In this document: positions 1 through 6,391 of the stretch, one piece after another
How positions within the stretch are numbered: the first letter of the stretch is position 1
How the letters are laid out: the number at the start of each line of letters is the position of its first letter
Assembly: GCA_001801485.1 (NCBI GenBank)
Contig: MGXV01000078.1
Span: 1 to 14,705 of the forward strand
Source: Gammaproteobacteria bacterium RIFCSPHIGHO2_12_FULL_37_14
GTDB lineage: Bacteria; Pseudomonadota; Gammaproteobacteria; DSM-16500
Length of the DNA stretch: 14,705 bases
Direction of reading: 5' to 3'
Made by a program: the position numbers and the translations under genes
The notes under the pieces: generated by a model
Told to the model about the DNA's origin: nothing
Databases searched by the model: none
Seen by the model: the letters and a program-made list of their open reading frames with translations, nothing else

Positions 1-988
1 CATCAAAATCACTGAATTTTTCCCAGAATTTGTTTGAGTTTTGTAGATACAATGGTTCGTTTTGTGCATAATCCCGTTTCAAAATCATATCAATTAGTGC
101 GATATTCTTTATTTTGGAAAAATAATAAGGGTGTTTTTCTTCTATATGAGGTTTCATATAATTTGCAATTATCTTCGGCCATAAATAGCTATCATTTGCT
201 ATGCCTTTTGCCGCAAGACCTGTAACGTGATTCTTCTCTATTAGGTCTGCGATTTTTTTAAATTCCGATTCAGTGGAAAAATATATTTTTCCACGAATTT
301 TATCTTCTGCTAGAACATCTGCTAAAACATGATTGTCACTTGGTGGGAGGTTTAACACTTGTTCTTTAATATGCTTAACAAAATTTACTGCACTTGCGCC
401 CAGCCTTTTCCACCAAATATTAAATCGATGAGGACTTAAGGTTTTTGCCATGATTGGCGCAAGTTCACTGATAATGCTAGGCGTCATATGTTTTGGATAA
501 GGCGAATTCCAAAGCGCATGAATAAGCGAGTTATTTTCTTTCATGCATGAGATAAAAGAAGAGGATTGTTCGGCAAGCCATATCTGGATAGTTGTTGGAC
601 ACTGGCGCATAAAAGCATCAGCGATGCTAAAGTCTTTGGAATTTTTTAGAAGGTCTGTTAATTGATGATGCAGATTTTCAGAAAAAAGATGATCTAGGAA
701 TTTCTGATCTTTTTCTAAATGCTTGAAAAAGGCTTCGCGTTCACTGGTATTTTTTAAATTGGCTGTTGCCAATATTTTAGCTTTCTGCTTATAAGTAAAG
801 AGAAAAGCAGCGCGATTAGGGTGTTCTTGATAGTCTAACCAATATGCTCTAGCATTATCATTAGCATTATCATTATTAGGATTTAAATCAAGATCTATTC
901 GATTTTTCCAGTCATTGTAAATCGTTTGATTTTTGCTTTTATAACTGGTCCCCCAACCTAACTGATTCTGTTGTAGTATGTTAGACAT
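1..988 (-). CDS. Unknown protein, effector-like, 3' end outside window (partial)
   Basis: Reading the minus strand from an ATG at 988-986 gives 329 codons without a stop, running off the left edge, so the C-terminus is missing. I do not recognise the family. The visible part starts MSNILQQNQLGWGTSY and has no signal peptide or membrane segment, so it is probably soluble. It is rich in Asn, Lys, Leu and aromatic residues, with an Asn/Asp tract at residues 37-46 (PNNDNANDNA) encoded by a perfect 12-bp tandem duplication. A Lys/Glu-rich, probably helical stretch follows at about 66-120, and two adjacent Trp lie at 192-193. The Shine-Dalgarno is poor (GAGG 13 nt before ATG). A PmrA-like repeat and a -10 lie upstream at 1063-1095, so it probably has its own promoter although bioC upstream is co-directional. 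By composition and regulation it could be a secreted effector, but nothing in the sequence proves this. Confidence 0.75.
   Translation of the reverse strand, partial: MSNILQQNQLGWGTSYKSKNQTIYNDWKNRIDLDLNPNNDNANDNARAYWLDYQEHPNRAAFLFTYKQKAKILATANLKNTSEREAFFKHLEKDQKFLDHLFSENLHHQLTDLLKNSKDFSIADAFMRQCPTTIQIWLAEQSSSFISCMKENNSLIHALWNSPYPKHMTPSIISELAPIMAKTLSPHRFNIWWKRLGASAVNFVKHIKEQVLNLPPSDNHVLADVLAEDKIRGKIYFSTESEFKKIADLIEKNHVTGLAAKGIANDSYLWPKIIANYMKPHIEEKHPYYFSKIKNIALIDMILKRDYAQNEPLYLQNSNKFWEKFSDFD
851..874. repeat. 12-bp perfect tandem duplication inside the partial ORF
   Basis: AGCATTATCATT occurs twice in a row at 851-862 and 863-874. On the minus strand it encodes a doubled Asn-Asp-Asn-Ala unit in the unknown protein and keeps the frame. 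It looks like a short slippage or duplication product in a low-complexity linker. Confidence 0.8.
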
Positions 989-1062
989 AAAATGAACTGC
1001 GCCTCGCTATATTCTGTGTTTTTTTTAATCAATTTGATTTCTAGTTATCATTTAAGAAAGCT

Positions 1063-1095
1063 ATTGTAAGCTTCAAGCATTAAGACATTATTAAA
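1063..1095 (-). promoter_or_regulatory. PmrA-box-like promoter of the 988 gene
   Basis: On the minus strand the order is TTTAAT (1095-1090), 5 nt, CTTAAT (1084-1079), exactly 10 nt, then TACAAT (1068-1063; 5 of 6 to TATAAT). The two TTAAT half-sites are 11 bp apart. This matches the consensus described for PmrA in Legionella and Coxiella (cTTAATatT, N2, cTTAATatT) in its core. The predicted start site near 1056 leaves a leader of about 70 nt before the ATG at 988. It lies just after the bioC stop codon. The call rests on pattern alone; TTAA-rich repeats are not rare in AT-rich DNA. Confidence 0.5.
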
Positions 1096-1117
1096 TTTAA
1101 TATCTATTTAATATCTA
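1096..1117. repeat. 11-bp tandem repeat at the bioC 3' end
   Basis: TTTAATATCTA occurs at 1096-1106 and again at 1107-1117, with a further partial TTT. The second copy contains the bioC stop codon (TAG on the minus strand at 1117-1115). It adjoins the PmrA-like box and may reflect local slippage. Confidence 0.7.
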
Positions 1118-1900
1118 TTTCAATAGCAGCTGGCGTAGAGAGGAGGCAGGAATTTTGGTCAAACCATTGTCAGTAGGTTTCACTCCAATGAATGGATCCA
1201 TAAATGCATGCGCAAAAATAACTTCGAATGTTACCGATAAATCTCTTTTGTTAGTAAGCTGTTTTATCTCTGATTCAGAGGCAAGTCTAGTGATCATATC
1301 GGTAATAGTCAATTCATCAATAAGCTTTTCTGAGTGCTGATAATTTAAGGTGTAATGATTCACATCTACAATGGGATCGCTGAATCCTTGTTGTACTAAC
1401 AGATCGCCGATATCATGCATGTCAACTAATCGCGGAATAAGATAAGCATGTAGTAATTCAGGCCATTCTTTTAAAGTGTTTGGTCCTAGAGCAGTAAATA
1501 ATAGTACACCGTTAGGTTTTAATATGCGCCGCCACTCTTGTAATAGCGCTTGATCATCCATTTGCCAAGAAAAAAATAAATTTGCAAAAATAATATCGAC
1601 AGAATGTTCTTTCAGTGGTATTTTTTGCCCATCTGCGCATATCAAGCTAGTATGACTCATCAAATGTTGTTGAGCATGTTCGAGTAGATTTTCTGCAGCA
1701 TCCATGGCAATCAATTGAGCTTGCGGATATCGCTCTTGTAATTTCGTGCTGATCATCCCTGTTTTGCAACCTATATCAATCATTACTGTTGGCTGTAATG
1801 TCATCCAATCCAATCGAGTCAGGAGTTCTTCACCTGCTTCTTTAGCAATAACAGCTGTATCAATATATTCTTCAGGAGAACAAATCATGATATTTAACAT
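1115..1900 (-). CDS. bioC: Malonyl-ACP O-methyltransferase BioC
   Basis: SAM-dependent methyltransferase that caps malonyl-ACP as its methyl ester so the fatty-acid machinery can build the pimeloyl chain of biotin; cytosolic. The 261 residues match the usual BioC length. Visible signatures are motif I IDIGCKTG (41-48), the acidic SAM-binding residue in MDAAE (D67), the BioC-typical LLFTALGPNTLKEW (133-146) and DMHDIGD (160-166). Motif I has Lys where most members have Gly (GCGTG), and the family's N-terminal RxxFDRAA-like element is barely recognisable. An in-frame TAG directly precedes ATG 1900, so the protein cannot start further upstream; M5 (1888) is an alternative. No clear Shine-Dalgarno. 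Its 5' end overlaps the divergent comF by 14 bp, so its promoter must lie inside comF. Biotin genes next to comF are a known gammaproteobacterial association (bioH/gntX in E. coli). Confidence 0.88.
   Translation of the reverse strand: MLNIMICSPEEYIDTAVIAKEAGEELLTRLDWMTLQPTVMIDIGCKTGMISTKLQERYPQAQLIAMDAAENLLEHAQQHLMSHTSLICADGQKIPLKEHSVDIIFANLFFSWQMDDQALLQEWRRILKPNGVLLFTALGPNTLKEWPELLHAYLIPRLVDMHDIGDLLVQQGFSDPIVDVNHYTLNYQHSEKLIDELTITDMITRLASESEIKQLTNKRDLSVTFEVIFAHAFMDPFIGVKPTDNGLTKIPASSLRQLLLK
1874..1879 (+). promoter_or_regulatory. Shine-Dalgarno that sets the comF start
   Basis: AGGAGA lies 7 nt before the ATG at 1887, the best ribosome-binding site near the comF N-terminus. It makes 1887 a much better start than the in-frame ATG at 1746, which would run antisense through bioC. 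Confidence 0.75.
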
Positions 1901-2630
1901 CTATCAGTTGATGAGCCAAATAACGCATTTTATTTTACCGTCTACCTGCTTGTTTTGTGGATACTGGCATACGTCTTCTCAGCCAATATGTCTAGCTTGT
2001 GTAAAAGATTTGCCTATTCTATCTTATTCTTGTTCGCAATGCGCTGAATCTATCTCGACATTTCATCATGACAATCATCTTTGCGGCACTTGTCTGCGTT
2101 CTCCTCCTCCTTTTGATAAGACGTATGCATTATTTCCTTATCGCCCACCTATTATCCAACTCATTACTCGACTTAAATTTCAACAGCAATTGAGTTTTGC
2201 AACAGCACTGGCAACACTGTTTTTGTCAAACTTACAAGAATGGTATAAAGATAAATCGCTACCGGATCTCATCATGCCTATTCCGCTACATCACAAACGT
2301 TTACAACAACGAGGTTTTAATCAGGCACACGAAATTGCAAAACCTATTGCCAAAGCCTTAGCATTACCTCTAGACTGCACCGGTATTAAACGAATTAAAA
2401 ATACATCTGCGCAAAGTCAGTTATCATCAGCGAAAAGGCAAGAAAACATAGCTAATGCTTTTGTTGCTGAGCGCAGTTATACTGGAATGGCTATTGCTGT
2501 CATGGATGATGTGGTGACGACGGGTTATACAATAAGGGAATTTTGTCGTGTTTTAAGGTTAAACGGAGCAAAAAGTATTGATGTGTGGTGTTGTGCTCGT
2601 AATCAAAAATCAAATGAGTTGGAAGTCTAA
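1887..2630 (+). CDS. comF: ComF/GntX-family phosphoribosyltransferase-like protein
   Basis: ComF-family proteins are cytosolic phosphoribosyltransferase-fold proteins needed in several bacteria for natural transformation, where they act with the DNA-uptake helicase and replication-restart factors; the E. coli homologue is GntX/YhgH. The 247-residue product shows the family plan. Four CxxC pairs (C21/C24, C35/C38, C49/C52, C66/C69) form an N-terminal zinc-binding region. A QRGFNQA segment lies at 141-147, and the PRPP-loop VMDDVVTTGYT at 205-215. The start at 1887 is chosen from AGGAGA 7 nt upstream and because the N-terminus then reads LPSTCLFCG, as in the family. It heads a co-directional run with yibN, grxC, secB and gpsA (15-nt gap to yibN). 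The promoter would have to lie in the 5' part of bioC; I see no convincing one. Confidence 0.9.
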   Translation: MIFNIYQLMSQITHFILPSTCLFCGYWHTSSQPICLACVKDLPILSYSCSQCAESISTFHHDNHLCGTCLRSPPPFDKTYALFPYRPPIIQLITRLKFQQQLSFATALATLFLSNLQEWYKDKSLPDLIMPIPLHHKRLQQRGFNQAHEIAKPIAKALALPLDCTGIKRIKNTSAQSQLSSAKRQENIANAFVAERSYTGMAIAVMDDVVTTGYTIREFCRVLRLNGAKSIDVWCCARNQKSNELEV

Positions 2631-2645
2631 GTCGGGTAGAAATTT

Positions 2646-3068
2646 ATGCAAGAAATAGTATTTTTTATATCGCATCATGCCGTGTTGGTGGGTCTTTTTT
2701 GTATTGTGATTGTATTATTGTTGTTAGTGGAGCTCATACGAATACGACGCGGCAGCTTTTACATTGATCCGCAAAAAACCGTTCAAAAGATTAATCATGA
2801 AAATGCAGTGGTGATTGATATTCGACCTACTGATATGTACCGTAAAAATCATATTATTGGTGCCTTGTCCATATCAGCAGCCGAATTACGTAACAATCCT
2901 GAAAAGTTGGAAAAATATAAAGAACGACCAATCATACTCGTTTGCGAGACAGGAGAGGATTCGCGAAAAATTGCCGCTATATTTTATCAAAAATATTATG
3001 ATGCCTACTCATTAAAAGATGGCATGCGTAGCTGGAATAAAGCAGATATGCCTTTGATCAAGGAGTAA
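2646..3068 (+). CDS. yibN: Membrane-anchored rhodanese-like protein (YibN family)
   Basis: A single rhodanese domain on an N-terminal membrane anchor, probably facing the cytoplasm. Residues 11-32 are a strongly hydrophobic helix followed by RIRRG, a positive-inside stop. The rhodanese domain spans about 40-140, with VVIDIRP (55-61) and the active-site loop starting at C100 (CETGEDS, with the persulfide-forming Cys present). The position directly before grxC, secB and gpsA is the same as yibN in E. coli, which supports the orthology. Its exact substrate is unknown in the family; recent work on YibN has linked it to membrane insertion and lipids, and I claim only the fold. The gap to grxC is 2 nt, with the grxC Shine-Dalgarno inside the end of this gene, which suggests translational coupling. 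Confidence 0.9.
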   Translation: MQEIVFFISHHAVLVGLFCIVIVLLLLVELIRIRRGSFYIDPQKTVQKINHENAVVIDIRPTDMYRKNHIIGALSISAAELRNNPEKLEKYKERPIILVCETGEDSRKIAAIFYQKYYDAYSLKDGMRSWNKADMPLIKE

Positions 3069-3070
3069 TA

Positions 3071-3325
3071 ATGGCAAAAATTATTCTCTATACCAAAGAA
3101 AGTTGTCCTTATTGTCGTTTAGCAAAAGAATTATTAAATGCACGTAAGCTAGCATTTGAAGAAATTCGTATCGATCTTGATGAAGCAAAGCGTGAGGAAA
3201 TGGTACGATTAAGCAATCGACGTACTGTCCCACAAATTTTTATTAATGGCCAAGCGATTGGTGGCTATGATGACCTTGTTACTTTGACAAAGTCTGGCAA
3301 GCTCGATGATTTATTATCAACTTGA
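3071..3325 (+). CDS. grxC: Glutaredoxin 3
   Basis: Small cytosolic thiol-disulfide oxidoreductase using glutathione, able to reduce ribonucleotide reductase and mixed disulfides. The 84 residues are the normal length. The dithiol active site CPYC is at 12-15, the cis-proline loop TVPQ at 52-55 and the glutathione-binding GGYDD at 64-68. The ribosome-binding site AGGAG lies 5 nt before the ATG and overlaps the end of yibN. Gene order yibN-grxC-secB is conserved across gammaproteobacteria, which fits a shared role in redox state and export competence of proteins. Nothing is unusual. Confidence 0.96.
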   Translation: MAKIILYTKESCPYCRLAKELLNARKLAFEEIRIDLDEAKREEMVRLSNRRTVPQIFINGQAIGGYDDLVTLTKSGKLDDLLST

Positions 3326-3340
3326 AAAAATATTAACATT

Positions 3341-3352
3341 CTTTAATTAAAG
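3341..3352. repeat. 12-bp perfect palindrome before secB
   Basis: CTTTAATTAAAG is a perfect AT-rich palindrome in the 36-nt grxC-secB gap, running into the secB Shine-Dalgarno. It could be an operator or simply base composition; I see no adjacent promoter hexamers that would decide it. Confidence 0.4.
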
Positions 3353-3361
3353 GTGAGGACT

Positions 3362-3862
3362 ATGCAAGAAAAAACTCAAAAAACGGCTGAACAATCCACT
3401 GAACAATCGGCACAAACGCCGGTATTTGAGATTCAACGAATTTTCGTAAAAGATATTTCTTTTGAAGCTCCTAATACGCCGCATACGTTTGTTGAAGAAT
3501 GGAAGCCTGAAGTTTCTTTAAATCTCGAAACCAAAAGTACTCGAATTCAAGACAATTTACATGAAGTTGTTTTATCCATTACGGCAACGGTTAATAGTAA
3601 TAATAAAACGGCTTTTTTGGTGGAAGTTGATCAAGCCGGCGTGTTTATCATTAATGGTTTCCCTAATGATCAATTACATCAAATGTTGGGTAGCTTTTGT
3701 CCGAATGTATTATTTCCTTTTGCACGTGAAGTCGTTTCAGATATTGTTGTGCGTGGTGGATTTCCACAATTAATATTAGCTCCAGTTAATTTTGATGCTT
3801 TGTATCATAAACATATGGAAGAGCAGGGTGGAACAGCAACTGGCGGGCAGAAAGTTAACTAA
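3362..3862 (+). CDS. secB: Protein-export chaperone SecB
   Basis: Homotetrameric cytosolic chaperone that keeps precursors of periplasmic and outer-membrane proteins unfolded and passes them to SecA. The 166-residue product covers the full SecB domain after a 20-residue Gln/Thr/Glu-rich head. Recognisable SecB segments are FEIQRIFVKDISFEAPNTP near the N-terminus, EVVLSITATV in the middle, and LFPFAREVVSDIVVRGGFPQ followed by LAPVNFDALY near the end. An in-frame GTG at 3353 exists, but AAGG 8 nt before the ATG at 3362 favours the ATG. A partner outer-membrane protein is encoded downstream at 4956, though such clients are encoded everywhere. Placed between grxC and gpsA exactly as in E. coli. 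Confidence 0.96.
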   Translation: MQEKTQKTAEQSTEQSAQTPVFEIQRIFVKDISFEAPNTPHTFVEEWKPEVSLNLETKSTRIQDNLHEVVLSITATVNSNNKTAFLVEVDQAGVFIINGFPNDQLHQMLGSFCPNVLFPFAREVVSDIVVRGGFPQLILAPVNFDALYHKHMEEQGGTATGGQKVN

Positions 3863-3874
3863 CAAGGGATATCT

Positions 3875-4873
3875 ATGGGAGAAAAGCAATTCAAACCAAT
3901 TACCATATTAGGGGCAGGTTCCTGGGGAACTGCTTTAGCGCTTTACTTAGCTAGGCGTGGTCAAACAGTCAGAATATGGAGTGTTGAAATTCCTGAAGTT
4001 GCTGAAATGCTTGCTGAACGAGCCAATAATCGCTATTTGCCTGGATTCGCTTTCCCAGATTTTATTCAGCCGACGGCAAATCTCGCTGAAGCTGTAAAAG
4101 ATATTGAAGACGTTATCGTTGCCGTCCCCTCTATTGGTTTTCGTGAAACCTTGATTATGCTTAAGTCTCTCATCCAGTCCACCATTCGTATTACTTGCGC
4201 CACAAAAGGATTAGATGCCGAGACGGGCCAGCTATTACATGAAGTAGCGGCTGAAATATTAGGCGAGAGACATCAGTTTGCTGTGCTGTCAGGGCCTTCT
4301 TTTGCACGTGAAGTTGCTGCTGGTCTTCCATCAGCTGTGGTGATTGCTAGTCATGATAAAACTTTATTGGATGATTTAACTGATCGATTTAATAGTCAGA
4401 TTTTTCGTATCTATCCCAGCAACGATATAGTGGGTGTGGAAATTGGTGGAGTAGTTAAAAATGTCATTGCAATTGCAATTGGTATCTCTGATGGTATGGA
4501 ATTAGGTGCAAATGCACGCAGTGCTATTATTACCCGTGGTTTGAATGAAATTATACGCCTAGGCGTGGCATTAGGCGGAGAATTGGAAACGTTTATTGGC
4601 TTATCAGGAATGGGCGATCTTATTCTTACCTGTACGGATAATCAATCTCGGAATCGTCGATTAGGTTTGTTGCTTGGCCAAGGACATGATTTGCAAGATG
4701 CTGAACGTCAAATAGGGCAAGTAGTAGAAGGTAAACGAAATGCTGAACTCATTGCTTTGTTAGCTAAACGTTATCAAGTCAACATGCCAATTTGTGAAAT
4801 GGTATGGGAGATTTTGCAAGGTAAATTAGGGCCGATGTCGTCGGAACAAATAGATTTATTTGCTAAGCTATGA
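3875..4873 (+). CDS. gpsA: Glycerol-3-phosphate dehydrogenase [NAD(P)+]
   Basis: Reduces dihydroxyacetone phosphate to sn-glycerol 3-phosphate, the backbone for phospholipids; cytosolic. The 332 residues match the family. The Rossmann dinucleotide loop is ILGAGSWGTA (11-20), followed by CATKG (108-112), the LSGPSFA signature (138-144), the catalytic lysine in GGVVKN (K195) and the C-terminal GLSGMGDLILTCTDNQSRNRR (242-262). AAGGGA lies 5 nt before the ATG and 12 nt separate it from secB, so it is the last gene of the comF/yibN-grxC-secB-gpsA run. An 82-nt gap follows with no convincing terminator. Confidence 0.97.
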   Translation: MGEKQFKPITILGAGSWGTALALYLARRGQTVRIWSVEIPEVAEMLAERANNRYLPGFAFPDFIQPTANLAEAVKDIEDVIVAVPSIGFRETLIMLKSLIQSTIRITCATKGLDAETGQLLHEVAAEILGERHQFAVLSGPSFAREVAAGLPSAVVIASHDKTLLDDLTDRFNSQIFRIYPSNDIVGVEIGGVVKNVIAIAIGISDGMELGANARSAIITRGLNEIIRLGVALGGELETFIGLSGMGDLILTCTDNQSRNRRLGLLLGQGHDLQDAERQIGQVVEGKRNAELIALLAKRYQVNMPICEMVWEILQGKLGPMSSEQIDLFAKL

Positions 4874-4906
4874 TTCTGTAGTAATCAATTTTTGTTAGTG
4901 AGGGTG

Positions 4907-4935
4907 TCAACAACAAATAGCCTAAGCGTGATATT
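4907..4935 (+). promoter_or_regulatory. Possible promoter of the outer-membrane protein gene
   Basis: TCAACA (4907-4912), a 17-nt spacer and GATATT (4930-4935) give four-of-six matches to each sigma-70 hexamer in the 82-nt gap after gpsA. An overlapping -10 alternative is TATATT at 4936-4941, without a good -35. Weak call. Confidence 0.3.
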
Positions 4936-4955
4936 TATATTGAAAGGATAATAGT

Positions 4956-5756
4956 ATGCATCGTCTTAAGGATAAGATTTTATCATTTAAAAATATTTTT
5001 CTAAAATTTATCGCCATGTTAGTCGTCGTGTTTTCAACTTCCGTTAGTTATGCCAATCATTATCTGGCTAGCAATGATGCGTGGCGTTTTTATATTGCTC
5101 CCTATATTTGGGGGATTAATATGAATGGTAGTGTGCAAGTTGGCAATAATCGAGCCCATATCAATCAAACATTTAGTGATCTTTTGCATCATTTGAATGC
5201 GGGAGGAATGGTATGGCTTGGTGCATACAGAGGTAACGTTGGGATATTTGGTGATATCGTATTCGCAGATTTATCAGATACGGTGCATGATGGCATCTAT
5301 ACGATTAAAGCAAAAAGCGATTATGGAATTTATAGTGGTGGATTATCTTATAAATTATATGAAAGAAGTATATTCAGCTTCGAACCCTATATAGGCTTTC
5401 GATATACTAGCAATGAAACAACAGTGACGCTCAATACGCCTAGTGTTGGATTGAAAGCAACTGATAATCAGTATTGGACGGATCCCATTATCGGCGCGAA
5501 GCTAAAGTTTGCTTTCACACAAGCTTGGTCAGCCATATTGTTAGGGGATATTGGTGGAACAAAAGTAACTTCACATTACAGTTATAATGTCGTTGGATTA
5601 ATTGGTTATCATCCACAAACTATTTTGACAAGTACAACAGCTTACTTAGGTTATCGTTTATTAGATCAGCATTATCAAACTGGTACGGGTGCGAGTTACT
5701 ATAATTGGAATATGAAACTCTTTGGTCCATTGCTGGGATTATCAATAGCATTTTAA
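4956..5756 (+). CDS. Predicted outer-membrane beta-barrel protein, function unknown
   Basis: A 266-residue exported protein. A basic head (MHRLKDK) and a hydrophobic core around residues 17-28 end in SYA at 31-33, a good signal peptidase I site (cut before N34). The mature part alternates polar and hydrophobic residues as in beta strands, opens with WRFYIAPYIWG and ends in Phe (GLSIAF), the usual C-terminal signal for BAM insertion. The opening resembles a widespread proteobacterial family of small barrels whose members begin W-x-PY-x-W; I cannot name a substrate. AAAGGA lies 7 nt before the ATG. The following HAD gene starts 2 nt after its stop, so the two are probably cotranscribed and translationally coupled, although they have no obvious functional link. 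Confidence 0.8.
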   Translation: MHRLKDKILSFKNIFLKFIAMLVVVFSTSVSYANHYLASNDAWRFYIAPYIWGINMNGSVQVGNNRAHINQTFSDLLHHLNAGGMVWLGAYRGNVGIFGDIVFADLSDTVHDGIYTIKAKSDYGIYSGGLSYKLYERSIFSFEPYIGFRYTSNETTVTLNTPSVGLKATDNQYWTDPIIGAKLKFAFTQAWSAILLGDIGGTKVTSHYSYNVVGLIGYHPQTILTSTTAYLGYRLLDQHYQTGTGASYYNWNMKLFGPLLGLSIAF

Positions 5757-5758
5757 AT

Positions 5759-6391
5759 ATGAAGATCAAAAATATTATTTTCGATTTGGGCGGAGTCATT
5801 CTTAATATCGATTTTGGGCGAATGTATGCTGCATTCCAACAATTAGGAACCATTCATTTTGATACTTTATATTCTCAAAGTAAGCAAAGTGGTCTTTTTG
5901 ATGATTTTGAAATTGGAAAAATCGATCCTATTACATTTCGAAATCGATTAAGAACCCAGCTGAAACTGGATGTTGGTGATAAGGAATTTGATGATGCATG
6001 GAATGCTATTCTCTTAGATCTCCCTAAAAATCGCTTAGATTTTATTGCTAATCTCAAAAAGAATTATAATATTTTACTTTTTAGTAATACGAATGAAATT
6101 CATCTACAAGAATTTTTTTGTATTTGTCAAAGGCAGCATGGCCTTCATTCACTTACTCAATATTTCAATAAGGAATATTATTCTTGTCGTTTTGGTAAGC
6201 GAAAACCTGATCCAGCGGCTTTTAAAGCCATTATTCATGAAAATGACATGCATGCTCAAGAAACTCTTTTTATTGATGATACCTTACAGCACGTGTTGGG
6301 TGCGCAACAAGCTGGGCTTCATGCAATACATCTTACTCAAGACAAATCCATTTTTGACCTGATCTCAAATGCTGATGAATACCCCACATAA
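5759..6391 (+). CDS. HAD-superfamily phosphatase (YihX-like subclass IA)
   Basis: A 210-residue cytosolic haloacid-dehalogenase-type hydrolase, probably a sugar-phosphate or nucleotide phosphatase. Motif I is IIFDLGGVILNID with nucleophile D9. The usual second Asp (+2) is Gly11, a known feature of the YihX-like DLGGV branch. The cap helices fill 20-95, motif II is LLFSNTN (S109), motif III is the Lys in GKRKPDPAAF (K149) and motif IV is FIDD (D173/D174). The in-frame ATG at 5705 lies inside the preceding gene; 5759 starts right at motif I and is preferred despite lacking a clear Shine-Dalgarno, since ribosomes ending 2 nt upstream could restart. Its last 55 bp overlap the convergent ceramidase gene. 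E. coli YihX acts on glucose 1-phosphate, but I do not transfer that specificity. Confidence 0.85.
   Translation: MKIKNIIFDLGGVILNIDFGRMYAAFQQLGTIHFDTLYSQSKQSGLFDDFEIGKIDPITFRNRLRTQLKLDVGDKEFDDAWNAILLDLPKNRLDFIANLKKNYNILLFSNTNEIHLQEFFCICQRQHGLHSLTQYFNKEYYSCRFGKRKPDPAAFKAIIHENDMHAQETLFIDDTLQHVLGAQQAGLHAIHLTQDKSIFDLISNADEYPT

Noticed and set aside
34..225. Plus-strand ORF of 63 codons
   Set aside because: Antisense to the long open minus-strand frame 1-988 and without its own signals.
1746..2630. Longer comF reading frame from ATG 1746 (294 aa)
   Set aside because: The extra 47 residues run antisense through bioC, do not look like ComF, and a good Shine-Dalgarno supports ATG 1887.
3332..3347. 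Possible fourth PmrA-like site before secB (TTAAC and TTAAT)
   Set aside because: The half-sites are 10 bp apart rather than 11 and no -10 stands at the right distance; secB is an ordinary operon gene.
4874..4955. Terminator after gpsA
   Set aside because: The gap has a short T run (4889-4893) but no stem before it.
5705..5758. HAD start at ATG 5705
   Set aside because: Lies inside the outer-membrane protein gene; the family begins at the ATG just before motif I (5759).
5620..5853. Minus-strand ORF of 77 codons across the outer-membrane/HAD junction
   Set aside because: A shadow of two well-supported plus-strand genes, without a Shine-Dalgarno or family resemblance.
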